A stretch of DNA of 26,013 nucleotides from CAUTUX01 sp963532875 (GTDB lineage: Bacteria > Bacillota > Clostridia > Christensenellales > CAG-917): contig CAUSLO010000015.1 of NCBI GenBank assembly GCA_963532875.1, positions 1 through 26,013 of the forward strand, given 5' to 3'. The translations under genes and the position numbers were made by a program. Positions 7,414-15,677 of the stretch are shown piece after piece; position 1 is the stretch's first letter, and every line of letters starts with the position of its first letter. The notes beneath the pieces were generated by a model. The model was not told where the DNA came from and searched no databases. It saw only the letters and a list, made by a program, of their open reading frames with translations.

Positions 7414-9532
7414 TTGTTCCTCCTGTTGTGAAAGGTTCTGCTGTTACTTCTGCTTCAGCCTCTGTATTATCAGTTTTATCAGCCTTTTTTGATTTTGAGT
7501 TGATTATTGCATTAATCCATTTCTTTTCTTCTTGTGCAAAGATACATGACAAGAATGTTGCCAATAACGCAATGCTTATAAATATCATTAGCATTTCTCG
7601 AAGAACTATCATTGGGTACATTTTTGGTAACAATTGTAGTTCTGCTTTAAATAGGCGTACATCCTTTAGTCCTGCAACTGATGGCTTGTCAGTACTACCT
7701 GCACCTACTTTATTTCCAGCAATGAATGAACTACCAGGGATCAATGTTGATCCTTTTTGGAATCCCCTAACGCCACCTTCTTCCATCGCAGCATCCATCT
7801 GTGCATAACTTTTTTGAAGTTGTTGTACATCTTCACTTGCTTCTGGATCTACATAATAATCTGTTAGTGGTTTTAATACTGGTGATCTATATGCATAAAC
7901 CATTTTTACAATCTTCTTTAATGTTCCAGGAATATTAATATATTTTCCTGTTGCCATTTCATCTTTTGAGTAAAACTCGATTGGCAATTTGCCCCCAACC
8001 AATCCTGTTAGAGTTGAAACTAGACTATCTGGAATACCGACACCTTTTAATACATTATGAAGAAGTTTATTCACTCCCTCATTCAACTTACCTAGCGTCA
8101 TCGTTTCGTCTAAGAATGTATCAACATTCCAATTGTTTTCTGGATCCTCCATTATTATACGTAACTGTGGTTTTGTGTTTGTTGGATTGTTTGGATTTAA
8201 TTCTTTCTTGACTGTTAGTTTTACGTTCTCTAATTTCAATTTTTCTAAGACACTCATGATAGGGCTCTTAAATTGATTTAATAGTGAAGGTAACAATTCT
8301 GGAATTTTTTTGAATTCTACACCTTTTTTGATTTCTTCGATTAAATTACTTCCGCCACCAGTGTTTAAAATGTCCACCAAATCTTGTGGCAACTTCAACT
8401 GACCTACTGTTGCTACTAAAATTCCGATAACTTTATCTAACTTTTCATCATTCAATGTGTATTTGTCTAAAACTCTGCCTGTTTCTCTTTCATATAGACT
8501 CGTAAGTCCTTTCACATCATAATCATCTTTTCTTCTTTGATATGCGTTTTCAATTAATTCATCTCTATTTAATGCTTCTCTGTTATCTACAACTTCTTTC
8601 GCTACATAGTATTGTTCTAAAATATTCAAAGCAACTTCTGCACTGTATACATAGCCATCAGCCAACTCGCCGTTTTGATAGTATAAGGCATAGCCATATT
8701 TACCGTTTTTCCATTGTGGTACGAATGATTTCCTTATATATCTATATCTGTTTCCATTTTTGCTAACTTCAACATCTCTATCTTCATATACTTCGCCATT
8801 CCATTCAAATCTAAGCCATGGTTTTTTCTTTCCTTTTACTAAGTCGCCCTTTTTGTTGTAGTTTCCATCTTGAGGTTTTACATCAATAATCTCAGCATCA
8901 TTCTTGTTTGGACCCATTGCTGGTTTTACTTCACCGTCCCCATCATAGTCAATGCCAAAATCGTAATATGTTAGTGGTTGGTTTCCGAATGCTCCTGTCA
9001 TATTGCTTTCATTCTGTGCATTTTTTCCTAGATTGAATTCATGTTCAAATAATGTTAATTTCTTCTGAAATTCGCTGACGTAACTTCTTACCCCTGCCTT
9101 TGATGATCTTGGTCTAACATAACCTAAATGTTTTTCATAGTTTTTAAAATCTATACTCTGATTTGCTTCTTGGATTTTTGAAATTTTTGATTTATATACT
9201 CCATCAATAGTTACTAATGGAATCAACATTACAACAAGCACTACAGCGGTCATTGAAAATGTTTTAATTCTCGAATTTTTAACCGTCAAAGCAATTGCAA
9301 TATGTGCTCCCACCATAATTAAAAATAAAGCGAGTGCTACCCATATTGGATAGTAGTACGCCTTACTGATTTGCGGTATTGCTCCCTGTTTAATCTTATC
9401 TACAGTATAGGCATCTAAATTTACAACAGATGAGGCGGCAAAAATAATTACTGCTAGAAAGAATAATGGTACGCCTAAAAAATATATTCCATATTTGAGT
9501 AATTTGATAATCTCAATTCTTTTGTCTTTCAA
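7406..9532 (-). CDS. membrane protein with large extracytoplasmic domain, unknown function (first gene of operon)
   Basis: A 708-residue protein I do not recognise. Hydrophobic helices are at about 14-36, 61-84 and 91-110, then a polar region of about 530 residues, a span at about 643-665 and a 43-residue charged, Thr/Glu-rich cytoplasmic tail. The external part has a DYDGDGE segment (195-201) that resembles a calcium-binding loop. HNVLKGV...LVSTLTGLVGGKLPI (492-518) resembles a segment in the next protein. The start is TTG at 9532 behind a G-rich AGAGGGGGG Shine-Dalgarno site. It heads a three-gene operon with the 564-residue membrane protein and the large lipoprotein, and is divergent from hsp20. 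Confidence 0.85.
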   Translation of the reverse strand: MKDKRIEIIKLLKYGIYFLGVPLFFLAVIIFAASSVVNLDAYTVDKIKQGAIPQISKAYYYPIWVALALFLIMVGAHIAIALTVKNSRIKTFSMTAVVLVVMLIPLVTIDGVYKSKISKIQEANQSIDFKNYEKHLGYVRPRSSKAGVRSYVSEFQKKLTLFEHEFNLGKNAQNESNMTGAFGNQPLTYYDFGIDYDGDGEVKPAMGPNKNDAEIIDVKPQDGNYNKKGDLVKGKKKPWLRFEWNGEVYEDRDVEVSKNGNRYRYIRKSFVPQWKNGKYGYALYYQNGELADGYVYSAEVALNILEQYYVAKEVVDNREALNRDELIENAYQRRKDDYDVKGLTSLYERETGRVLDKYTLNDEKLDKVIGILVATVGQLKLPQDLVDILNTGGGSNLIEEIKKGVEFKKIPELLPSLLNQFKSPIMSVLEKLKLENVKLTVKKELNPNNPTNTKPQLRIIMEDPENNWNVDTFLDETMTLGKLNEGVNKLLHNVLKGVGIPDSLVSTLTGLVGGKLPIEFYSKDEMATGKYINIPGTLKKIVKMVYAYRSPVLKPLTDYYVDPEASEDVQQLQKSYAQMDAAMEEGGVRGFQKGSTLIPGSSFIAGNKVGAGSTDKPSVAGLKDVRLFKAELQLLPKMYPMIVLREMLMIFISIALLATFLSCIFAQEEKKWINAIINSKSKKADKTDNTEAEAEVTAEPFTTGGTNG

Positions 9533-9576
9533 AACAATCCCCCCCTCTGCTTTATAGACTCATATGAATTAACGAA

Positions 9577-9640
9577 TTTTTTCATACACAAGTTGCATAT
9601 ATATTTATATATTACACGAAGGAAGTCGCAATTGTAAATA
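9577..9640 (-). promoter_or_regulatory. possible promoter of the envelope operon
   Basis: Read on the minus strand, TTGCGA followed after 16 nt by TATAAA, or alternatively TTTACA with 18 nt to TAATAT, lies about 70-100 nt upstream of the TTG start at 9532. Two overlapping possibilities in a very AT-rich stretch make this a weak call. Confidence 0.35.
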
Positions 9641-9747
9641 GCAAAGTTTTTACGCATCTAGGCGATTATTTTAGTTGCGAATGTTAACTATAAACCTTTA
9701 AACTCTTGCAAAAAAATAGAAAAATATATAAATGTAAGCAAAAATGC

Positions 9748-9775
9748 TTGACAACAAAACTCTTGGTGCTAATAT
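9748..9775 (+). promoter_or_regulatory. sigma-A type promoter of hsp20
   Basis: TTGACA (9748-9753) is a perfect -35 box. Sixteen bases later TAATAT (9770-9775) can serve as -10, with a TGC just before it that looks like an extended -10. Transcription would begin near 9782, inside the CIRCE element, which is the usual arrangement for HrcA repression. Confidence 0.7.
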
Positions 9776-9779
9776 GTAT

Positions 9780-9806
9780 TTAGCAGTCGAAGACATAGAG
9801 TGCTAG
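9780..9806 (+). promoter_or_regulatory. CIRCE operator (HrcA-binding site)
   Basis: TTAGCAGTC-N9-GAGTGCTAG matches the CIRCE consensus TTAGCACTC-N9-GAGTGCTAA at 16 of 18 positions with the exact 9-nt spacer. It lies between the promoter and the ribosome-binding site of hsp20. From established knowledge of CIRCE, this predicts HrcA repression relieved by heat or protein-folding stress. A second copy of TAGCAGTC follows at 9804-9811. Confidence 0.88.
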
Positions 9807-9849
9807 CAGTCAGCGTCTGAGATTGTTAATAAATTTTTGGAGGTGTACT

Positions 9850-10179
9850 ATGTACAATTTTTTAAAACCTTATGATTTTAGGGATGATTTTTTTGAGAGT
9901 TTCGATCGCTACTTCCCAGCACGTGATCGTGTAAATGAAGATGAAAAAGAGTATACAATTTCGTTTTCAATTCCTGGGTTTGATAAGAAAGATATCGAAT
10001 TGTTTGTTGAGGATGGCATGTTAAAACTTGTTGCAGAAAATGAGGATCGCAAATATTCACGTTCTTATTCTCTACCAGATGTATCCGATGAAGATATATC
10101 GGCAAAATTAGAAAACGGAATCTTGACTGTTTCGATTCCTAAAAAGGAAGTCGTTAAGAAGATGATTAAAATCTCTTAA
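9850..10179 (+). CDS. small heat-shock protein, Hsp20/alpha-crystallin family
   Basis: A 109-residue holdase chaperone. The alpha-crystallin domain covers nearly the whole protein from EKEYTISFSIPGFDKKDIEL through the hallmark AKLENGILTVSIPK to the C-terminal IKI. The N-terminal arm is only about 28 residues, so the protein is shorter than the usual 140-150. The start is ATG at 9850 with GGAGG seven bases upstream; an in-frame ATG at 9823 lies before that Shine-Dalgarno site and is unlikely. It is the only plus-strand gene here, monocistronic, with its own promoter and a CIRCE operator. It should act in the cytoplasm, binding unfolded proteins under stress. Confidence 0.93.
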   Translation: MYNFLKPYDFRDDFFESFDRYFPARDRVNEDEKEYTISFSIPGFDKKDIELFVEDGMLKLVAENEDRKYSRSYSLPDVSDEDISAKLENGILTVSIPKKEVVKKMIKIS

Positions 10180-10187
10180 ACTTTCTT

Positions 10188-10227
10188 GTCTGTTGGGGGA
10201 GTTTTTCCCCTTTCTCTCCCAGCAGAC
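10188..10227 (+). terminator. hairpin after hsp20, probable terminator
   Basis: GTCTGTTGGGGGAG (10188-10201) pairs with CTCTCCCAGCAGAC (10214-10227) over 14 positions, two of them G-U. A smaller alternative, GGGGA-loop-TCCCC followed by TTTCTCT, lies inside it. The hairpin starts 9 nt after the hsp20 stop. The T-run is weak, so termination efficiency is uncertain. It may also serve the converging minus-strand operon, for which I see no other terminator. Confidence 0.6.
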
Positions 10228-10348
10228 CATTTCTTGCATATCTCAATCAGTTCGCTTATCAATTAAGTCAAATTTTGAGTAATCATAATTTAAAAACTGT
10301 ACAAATATTTAGGCAAATCCTATAATTTAGATATTCTAATCCGTTCTT

Positions 10349-13273
10349 TTATTTATGTTGCCAATGATAGCCACGCTCGCCATTTGCATTATCTGTTTTA
10401 TAAATGTAGAACATAAAGTCTGCTATACCTGCAGCAACTGGCATTTCTTTTGCTATTGCATTGGTTAAGTGATCCTTACCTTTTGCTTCAGATAAATTTA
10501 CAAACAACTTGGTTGTATAGTTCTTTATTTCCTCTGAATCTTCGTTTAAAAATGCGTAATTCATTCCACCGCCAAAGAATGCAATTCCGGCATTTACATA
10601 TTTATTATTATGTAGGAGGTTTTTAAGATGCCTCTTCTCTACTACATTTTCTATCATACTCTTAAAATCTAGTTTTAAGAAATCAAGACCTTTTAGATTT
10701 CCACTTGTCTCTATCAATGAATCTGAACTGAGGTCTTTTAAATTTACCCAGTTATACATTTTCATATAACCTTTAATATTTAATTCTGATGGATATGATG
10801 TCGCCGCCATTTGTTTCCAATCGTTTTCTACTATTGCTGCTGGACCTTCTTGTTTTGTCCACATTAGTTTTCCGGCAAAGTGTGCGTCCATGCCTATACA
10901 GAAAAGTCCTGAGTTTCTTAATTCATTATTTTCTAGTTCTACTTTCGTAAGGACGTAGTTGTTTTTAAAGTACTCGTCATATTCTTCTTTTTTATTGTAT
11001 TCATATCTTGTTCCATCTGCCTTCTTAAATTGATATGGTTCTACATCAGAAGCACCCTTACCTTTCCCAAGAACTGCTCTGTTACTTCCAATCTTTATTA
11101 AAAACTCACGTGCTGTTGAAATGACACAACCGCTAATTCTTACATTAATTTTTTCTTGTGAAACATCAACAGTACTCATTTTCTGCTCATTAAGTGTTGG
11201 GTTGAAATCTTCATCTGCTTGAACAAGTGGGTTGAATTCTGGATCATCACTATGCAAATCTCTTCCAAAGATTCTTACGCATGTCTTGCCGTTTGACACT
11301 CTAGAGTTTAACAGTTCTACATTATTTCCCATTATCTCAAGAACCGTTCCTTTGTCCTCTAATCTCTTTTGATTTATCTTATCCTTCTCTATTAGACTTT
11401 CGTCACGACAAGCTTTAAGTATTATGTTACTTAAAGTTATATTATCCTTTCGCACTAGGAAACAAATGTTGTCTTGTCCTTTAACTGCTGCCTTTAATTC
11501 AAGCCCTAACTGTTTTCTTTTTGCTTCAACTAATGACGGTGATGACTTAAAGGATGTCTTTGGATTAGTTGTTATTTTATCTGCATTTATTTGGAATCCA
11601 TTTCCATATACATTGTTTTTAAACTCGTATAGGTATTGTATCTTTGGGCGTTGTTCTCCGATATTTTTATAGTACTTCCAATTGTATGTTGTGTACATTT
11701 CATTTTTTGTATAGTCTTCGCCTTCAATGAAAATATCATTTTGTATTGCTACTTGTCGTTCTGATTCAGATGCTTTTATTAGATCTGTCTTGTTACGTAC
11801 GTTTACCCCATCTATTACGTTAAATTCATATCTTGATTCTTCAATTGGGAAGAAACGTGCATACTTCCACTTTGCTGTTAGTCTTTGTATCCCTAACTCA
11901 ACTGGTGCGATTTCATAACCGTCTGTCGCAAAGTCCCCACTTTTTACATATTCAATATCCTTTATCCCATCCGATATCTCATCATAGTGTTCGTCTAATG
12001 TATAAAATTTACTTTTAATTTTGGATTGTATCTCACTGTTATCTTTATCATAGTCTTTATTTCCAATTGTGCGAATTTTATCATTGCCGTATCCTTTGCC
12101 TTCATGTTCGTTGTATATTGTGCTGATATTTTCAATAGCGACAATTGTACTCTCTGTAGCTTGTATTTCACCGTTCAGTTTATATTTTGCTTTAATTGTT
12201 TTATCGTTCTTGTCGACAGATATATCAACCGTATCTCCTTTAAATGTTGTGCCATCAATTTCATATTCTACATCTGAAATATCCGTATCACTTTTTAGAT
12301 GATATCTCATTGTTGTGTTTTTCTTTTGATATATTTTGTCACCATACTGCATATTTGATGCGATATATGTTTGGGAATTGTTTTTGTTAATTTTGTACTC
12401 AGTACCCTTTACCTTAAAGTTGTTTGTGTACTCAATTATATGCTGGGTTGATGATATGCTTTCAACGACTGTTGCATTCTCAATTTGTGAAACGGTTGCG
12501 TTTTCTATGTATATTTTATTTGCACTCGTTGACTGCACTGTTAATGTATCTCCGTTAATTTTAGTTTCGTTTGGCTTGTTAACTTTTACTAATACATTTT
12601 TAACAACATTGCCTACTCTTGCCGTTACTGTTGTTTCACCTGAAAAATGCGTAACTGCTTCGCCACTATACTTGTCAATCTCAAGGATATGCTCGTTGTT
12701 AGATTCCCACTCTACTCCTAAATGGTTTAAAGTTGATGGATTAATTTCCCCAATAAAATTATATTTTTTATTTGATGTTTCTAAATTGACTGTATTGTCT
12801 ACAATATTTATGTCTGCATCCTTGTTATTATCAAATGCAGTCTTTGTGTACACTTTAGGGGTTATGTCATAGATTTTTGAGTGTACAATACGTAAAGTCA
12901 TTTGTGTAGTATAACCCCCTTCGTCAGTTTTGCACTTAATTGTTACCTTTCCGCTACCTTTGAATTTAATTCTTTTCCCGCCGTTAATATCTGATAGTTC
13001 ATATGAAACTCTATTCTTATCACTTTCGTTTACAACGTCTACATGAATTTTTTTATTTTTGGCATTGCTTGGTTTTACATTTACAAACAAATCAAATGAA
13101 TCTTTTTTGTCTATATCTAAGATCCTATTTTCTTTTAATTTTGCATCATTTAATATTTCTATTCCACGCACAGGAACATCAAACTTGTTCCCCAATGCCT
13201 TTGAAACTCCAAATAACAAAAGGATTAATAAGAATGGAATTATAAAGATAAAGGTTATTATTCTATTCCTCAT
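10349..13273 (-). CDS. large surface protein: signal anchor, Ig-like region, beta-helix-like region
   Basis: About 974 residues from the ATG at 13273, which has GAGGG six bases upstream and overlaps the stop of the ABC permease gene by 11 nt; a longer frame to 13339 lies inside that gene and is less likely. The N-terminus is RNR plus a single hydrophobic helix (about 4-24), a signal anchor or uncleaved signal. Next come Ig-like (Big_2-type) segments: VEWESNNEHILEIDKYSGEA followed by THFSGETTVTARVG is typical. The second half has short hydrophobic strands in a repeating pattern (DNITLSNIILKA, NNVELLNSRVSNG, INVRISGCVIS, VELENNELRNSGL) as in right-handed beta-helix proteins. No LPXTG signal is seen. 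The function is unknown; it is the last gene of the operon behind an ABC exporter. Confidence 0.8.
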   Translation of the reverse strand: MRNRIITFIFIIPFLLILLLFGVSKALGNKFDVPVRGIEILNDAKLKENRILDIDKKDSFDLFVNVKPSNAKNKKIHVDVVNESDKNRVSYELSDINGGKRIKFKGSGKVTIKCKTDEGGYTTQMTLRIVHSKIYDITPKVYTKTAFDNNKDADINIVDNTVNLETSNKKYNFIGEINPSTLNHLGVEWESNNEHILEIDKYSGEAVTHFSGETTVTARVGNVVKNVLVKVNKPNETKINGDTLTVQSTSANKIYIENATVSQIENATVVESISSTQHIIEYTNNFKVKGTEYKINKNNSQTYIASNMQYGDKIYQKKNTTMRYHLKSDTDISDVEYEIDGTTFKGDTVDISVDKNDKTIKAKYKLNGEIQATESTIVAIENISTIYNEHEGKGYGNDKIRTIGNKDYDKDNSEIQSKIKSKFYTLDEHYDEISDGIKDIEYVKSGDFATDGYEIAPVELGIQRLTAKWKYARFFPIEESRYEFNVIDGVNVRNKTDLIKASESERQVAIQNDIFIEGEDYTKNEMYTTYNWKYYKNIGEQRPKIQYLYEFKNNVYGNGFQINADKITTNPKTSFKSSPSLVEAKRKQLGLELKAAVKGQDNICFLVRKDNITLSNIILKACRDESLIEKDKINQKRLEDKGTVLEIMGNNVELLNSRVSNGKTCVRIFGRDLHSDDPEFNPLVQADEDFNPTLNEQKMSTVDVSQEKINVRISGCVISTAREFLIKIGSNRAVLGKGKGASDVEPYQFKKADGTRYEYNKKEEYDEYFKNNYVLTKVELENNELRNSGLFCIGMDAHFAGKLMWTKQEGPAAIVENDWKQMAATSYPSELNIKGYMKMYNWVNLKDLSSDSLIETSGNLKGLDFLKLDFKSMIENVVEKRHLKNLLHNNKYVNAGIAFFGGGMNYAFLNEDSEEIKNYTTKLFVNLSEAKGKDHLTNAIAKEMPVAAGIADFMFYIYKTDNANGERGYHWQHK

Positions 13274-14942
13274 TCTTAACCCTCGACATCTTGATATAAT
13301 TCTTTTCTTGTACTTCCTCCGTCTTGCGAATAGACACAAAGAAGTATGTTATTACTATCACTGCCACAAGCGATATTAATGCAAATATAAATAAATACGT
13401 ATACATCTCTTTAACTGGTTTCTTCTTAACTAATAACGCTGTATTGAAAATTATTGGAACAATTCCAATAATCAATGCAATGAAGCCCCAAAGCATAGTT
13501 ACTTTAACTTCAGTCTTTGTTAGGTTATTTGAACTGCCTTCCTCAGGCTTATCAAAATCCATTTTTGTTGCAAGGATTATTTGAGTGAAGTTTGCTAATT
13601 GCCCAATCAAAAATACGAATAATGCTTGATATATGTTTATCACTTTTGTTGATGCTAGAACGATTGATGTTAACAAAATAGAGATTGATGTTGAAATCAG
13701 ACAGAAGGTTATCTTCGCCAACATCTGCTCTCTATACCTACATGGCGTAGTTCTCATAAATTGCATCATGTCATAATCTCTTGAAAAATTTGAGGCGGCA
13801 AATGAATTTATTAATGCTATGAATAAAATTAGACACGAAACCGTGATTGCAAGTTTAACATCTAAAAATAACAGGCTAGATATTGTGTCGTTTAGTACGC
13901 TCGTCAACATATATACAAATAACGGTAACAGTATAACTATGCCTAAATATGATCTCGTATATACGGGGTCTCGAATAACTGTTAGAAATTCTTTTTTTAG
14001 CAACGCTTCAAATAAATTTTTCTTGCCATGCACTTTGAAGTCGGCATTTGTTTTAGATTTTCGTTCAATACATAAATTACTTGCAACTTCATATAAAAAG
14101 AACGTGGATAAGATACTTAAGCCACCAGATATCAAGAGAGTCAGAAATACATATAGAAAATCTAACTTAATAATACTTCCAAACGTTATTGACGATAACA
14201 AAGATACTGGAATTAATTTCCTTGATACTGTAAATATTTTCCTTACCTTCTCTTGATCCAAGAAGAAGTGTTGTATTTCGCCATTAACTAATAGACTCTT
14301 AAAGCCATTTAGTATTTTGCCATAATAGATAAATATTATTCCAACTACAACCAGCGATATTGCTAATGAAATTAAATATTTCTTTCCTATGTAATGTTTT
14401 AATATATGTACTGGTATTGCAAAAAATGATGAGATGAAAACGGTAATCAACGGCATCGTAATTAGCGACAGAATAGTTCCTCCAATAAACCTTGTATATC
14501 CTACTTTAAAGATTATTAATAATACAATTGCTTGTGGAATTATCAAAATTGCCAATCTAATAAATTGTCTAATATAGAGAATGATTAATTCAGAAACAAT
14601 ATATTCAAACCTAGATATAGGTAAAGTTCTCATTTTTTCAATATCTTTATCTCTAAATAGACGTACGTTAAAATATTTAATTCCTGCATGTAATTCGGTT
14701 AGAAATATAACGGCGAATACGCTTGTTTGAATTTCAAAAAGTCGTTCACGTTTATCTGTCCCTTCAAGATATACTTTAGAATATGAGTCGGCAAAAATAT
14801 ATAATCCGTAACAAAGTAGGCAACCTATGAAAGCATATATAAGCCACTTTATAACCGCCGTGAAAACTTCCGCTCTACTTGATTTTAAAACACTAAACTT
14901 ATTCCTCAGAAATTGTTTTCTAAGAAGACTGAGCATTTTCAT
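13263..14942 (-). CDS. ABC transporter permease (putative ABC exporter family)
   Basis: A 559-residue polytopic protein with about a dozen hydrophobic helices in two similar halves. Each half is preceded by a cytoplasmic stretch of the type FRDKDIEKMRTLPISRFEYI (first half) and FSRDYDMMQFMRTTPCRYRE (second half), which is characteristic of the ABC_tran_2/putative ABC exporter permeases. The cargo is unknown. Its ATG follows the ATPase stop as TAATATG, one base apart, so translation is coupled. It should form the membrane part of a transporter with the ATPase encoded just upstream. The 3' end overlaps the large surface-protein gene by 11 nt. Confidence 0.88.
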   Translation of the reverse strand: MKMLSLLRKQFLRNKFSVLKSSRAEVFTAVIKWLIYAFIGCLLCYGLYIFADSYSKVYLEGTDKRERLFEIQTSVFAVIFLTELHAGIKYFNVRLFRDKDIEKMRTLPISRFEYIVSELIILYIRQFIRLAILIIPQAIVLLIIFKVGYTRFIGGTILSLITMPLITVFISSFFAIPVHILKHYIGKKYLISLAISLVVVGIIFIYYGKILNGFKSLLVNGEIQHFFLDQEKVRKIFTVSRKLIPVSLLSSITFGSIIKLDFLYVFLTLLISGGLSILSTFFLYEVASNLCIERKSKTNADFKVHGKKNLFEALLKKEFLTVIRDPVYTRSYLGIVILLPLFVYMLTSVLNDTISSLLFLDVKLAITVSCLILFIALINSFAASNFSRDYDMMQFMRTTPCRYREQMLAKITFCLISTSISILLTSIVLASTKVINIYQALFVFLIGQLANFTQIILATKMDFDKPEEGSSNNLTKTEVKVTMLWGFIALIIGIVPIIFNTALLVKKKPVKEMYTYLFIFALISLVAVIVITYFFVSIRKTEEVQEKNYIKMSRVKNEE

Positions 14943-14943
14943 A

Positions 14944-15666
14944 TTATTTTAACAATTGCTCCAAATCCTCTGCTGTTATTTCTCTCTTTGCATTATCTAA
15001 AACTTGATCAATAGTGTTGTCCTTGATGACTACTATCTTATCTGCAAATTTTGAAACAATATCCATGTCATGAGATGAAAAAAACACAAGTGCTTCTTTA
15101 GATTGTTCTTCTATCGTATTTAATAGAACCTTTGTCGATTCAACATCCAACCCAACCGTTGGCTCATCTAATATCCAAAGTTTTGGTTTGTGTAGTATTG
15201 CTCCTAGTATACATAGCTTTTGAGTCATACCATGTGAGTATTCAGTTGTTAGTTTTTTAAGATGTTCCTTTAATGCAAACTTCTCACTATATTCCTCTAT
15301 CCTTGATTTCCTATCTTCCTTTGAAACACCATATATATCAGCAATGAACTCTAAATACTCAAGTCCTGTCATTTTTGAGAATACGTCATGTGAATCATTT
15401 ATGTATGCTAAATTCTTTTTTGCTTTTATTGGATGCTTGCTGATGTCCTCTCCGTATATAGAAACAGTGCCGTCGGTTACGGTATATATTCCTACGATAC
15501 ATTTAATTAATGTAGTCTTCCCTGCCCCATTTGTCCCTATTAGAGCAACAGATTGGTTACTTTCTAACTCAAGGTCTATATCCTTGATTGTATATTCCTT
15601 TTGTCCTATGTGTTTTTTAGACAGTTTATCTATTTTTAATGCTATTGTTGATTGATTATCGGTCAA
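14944..15666 (-). CDS. ABC transporter ATP-binding protein
   Basis: A 240-residue ABC ATPase from the TTG at 15666. Visible motifs are Walker A GTNGAGKTT (44-52), the signature YSHGM in place of LSGGQ (143-147), Walker B LWILDEP (163-169) and the switch His in FFSSHD (His199). The degenerate signature with S-x-GM is common in ABC-2-type exporters. The chosen start lies 12 nt after the galE stop with AGGGA six bases before it; another in-frame TTG at 15720 would overlap galE by 43 nt and add residues outside the domain. It pairs with the permease gene that follows at once. It powers export of an unknown substrate, plausibly an envelope component given its neighbours. Confidence 0.93.
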   Translation of the reverse strand: MTDNQSTIALKIDKLSKKHIGQKEYTIKDIDLELESNQSVALIGTNGAGKTTLIKCIVGIYTVTDGTVSIYGEDISKHPIKAKKNLAYINDSHDVFSKMTGLEYLEFIADIYGVSKEDRKSRIEEYSEKFALKEHLKKLTTEYSHGMTQKLCILGAILHKPKLWILDEPTVGLDVESTKVLLNTIEEQSKEALVFFSSHDMDIVSKFADKIVVIKDNTIDQVLDNAKREITAEDLEQLLK

Positions 15667-15677
15667 TGGTCTTCCCT

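Noticed and set aside
9823..9849. Upstream in-frame ATG of hsp20
   Set aside because: It lies before the GGAGG that serves the ATG at 9850 and adds residues outside the family domain.
12336..12872. Plus-strand frame of 178 codons with hydrophobic character
   Set aside because: It is antisense to the Ig-like surface-protein gene; the hydrophobic look is the expected mirror of a polar, Thr/Asn-rich frame.
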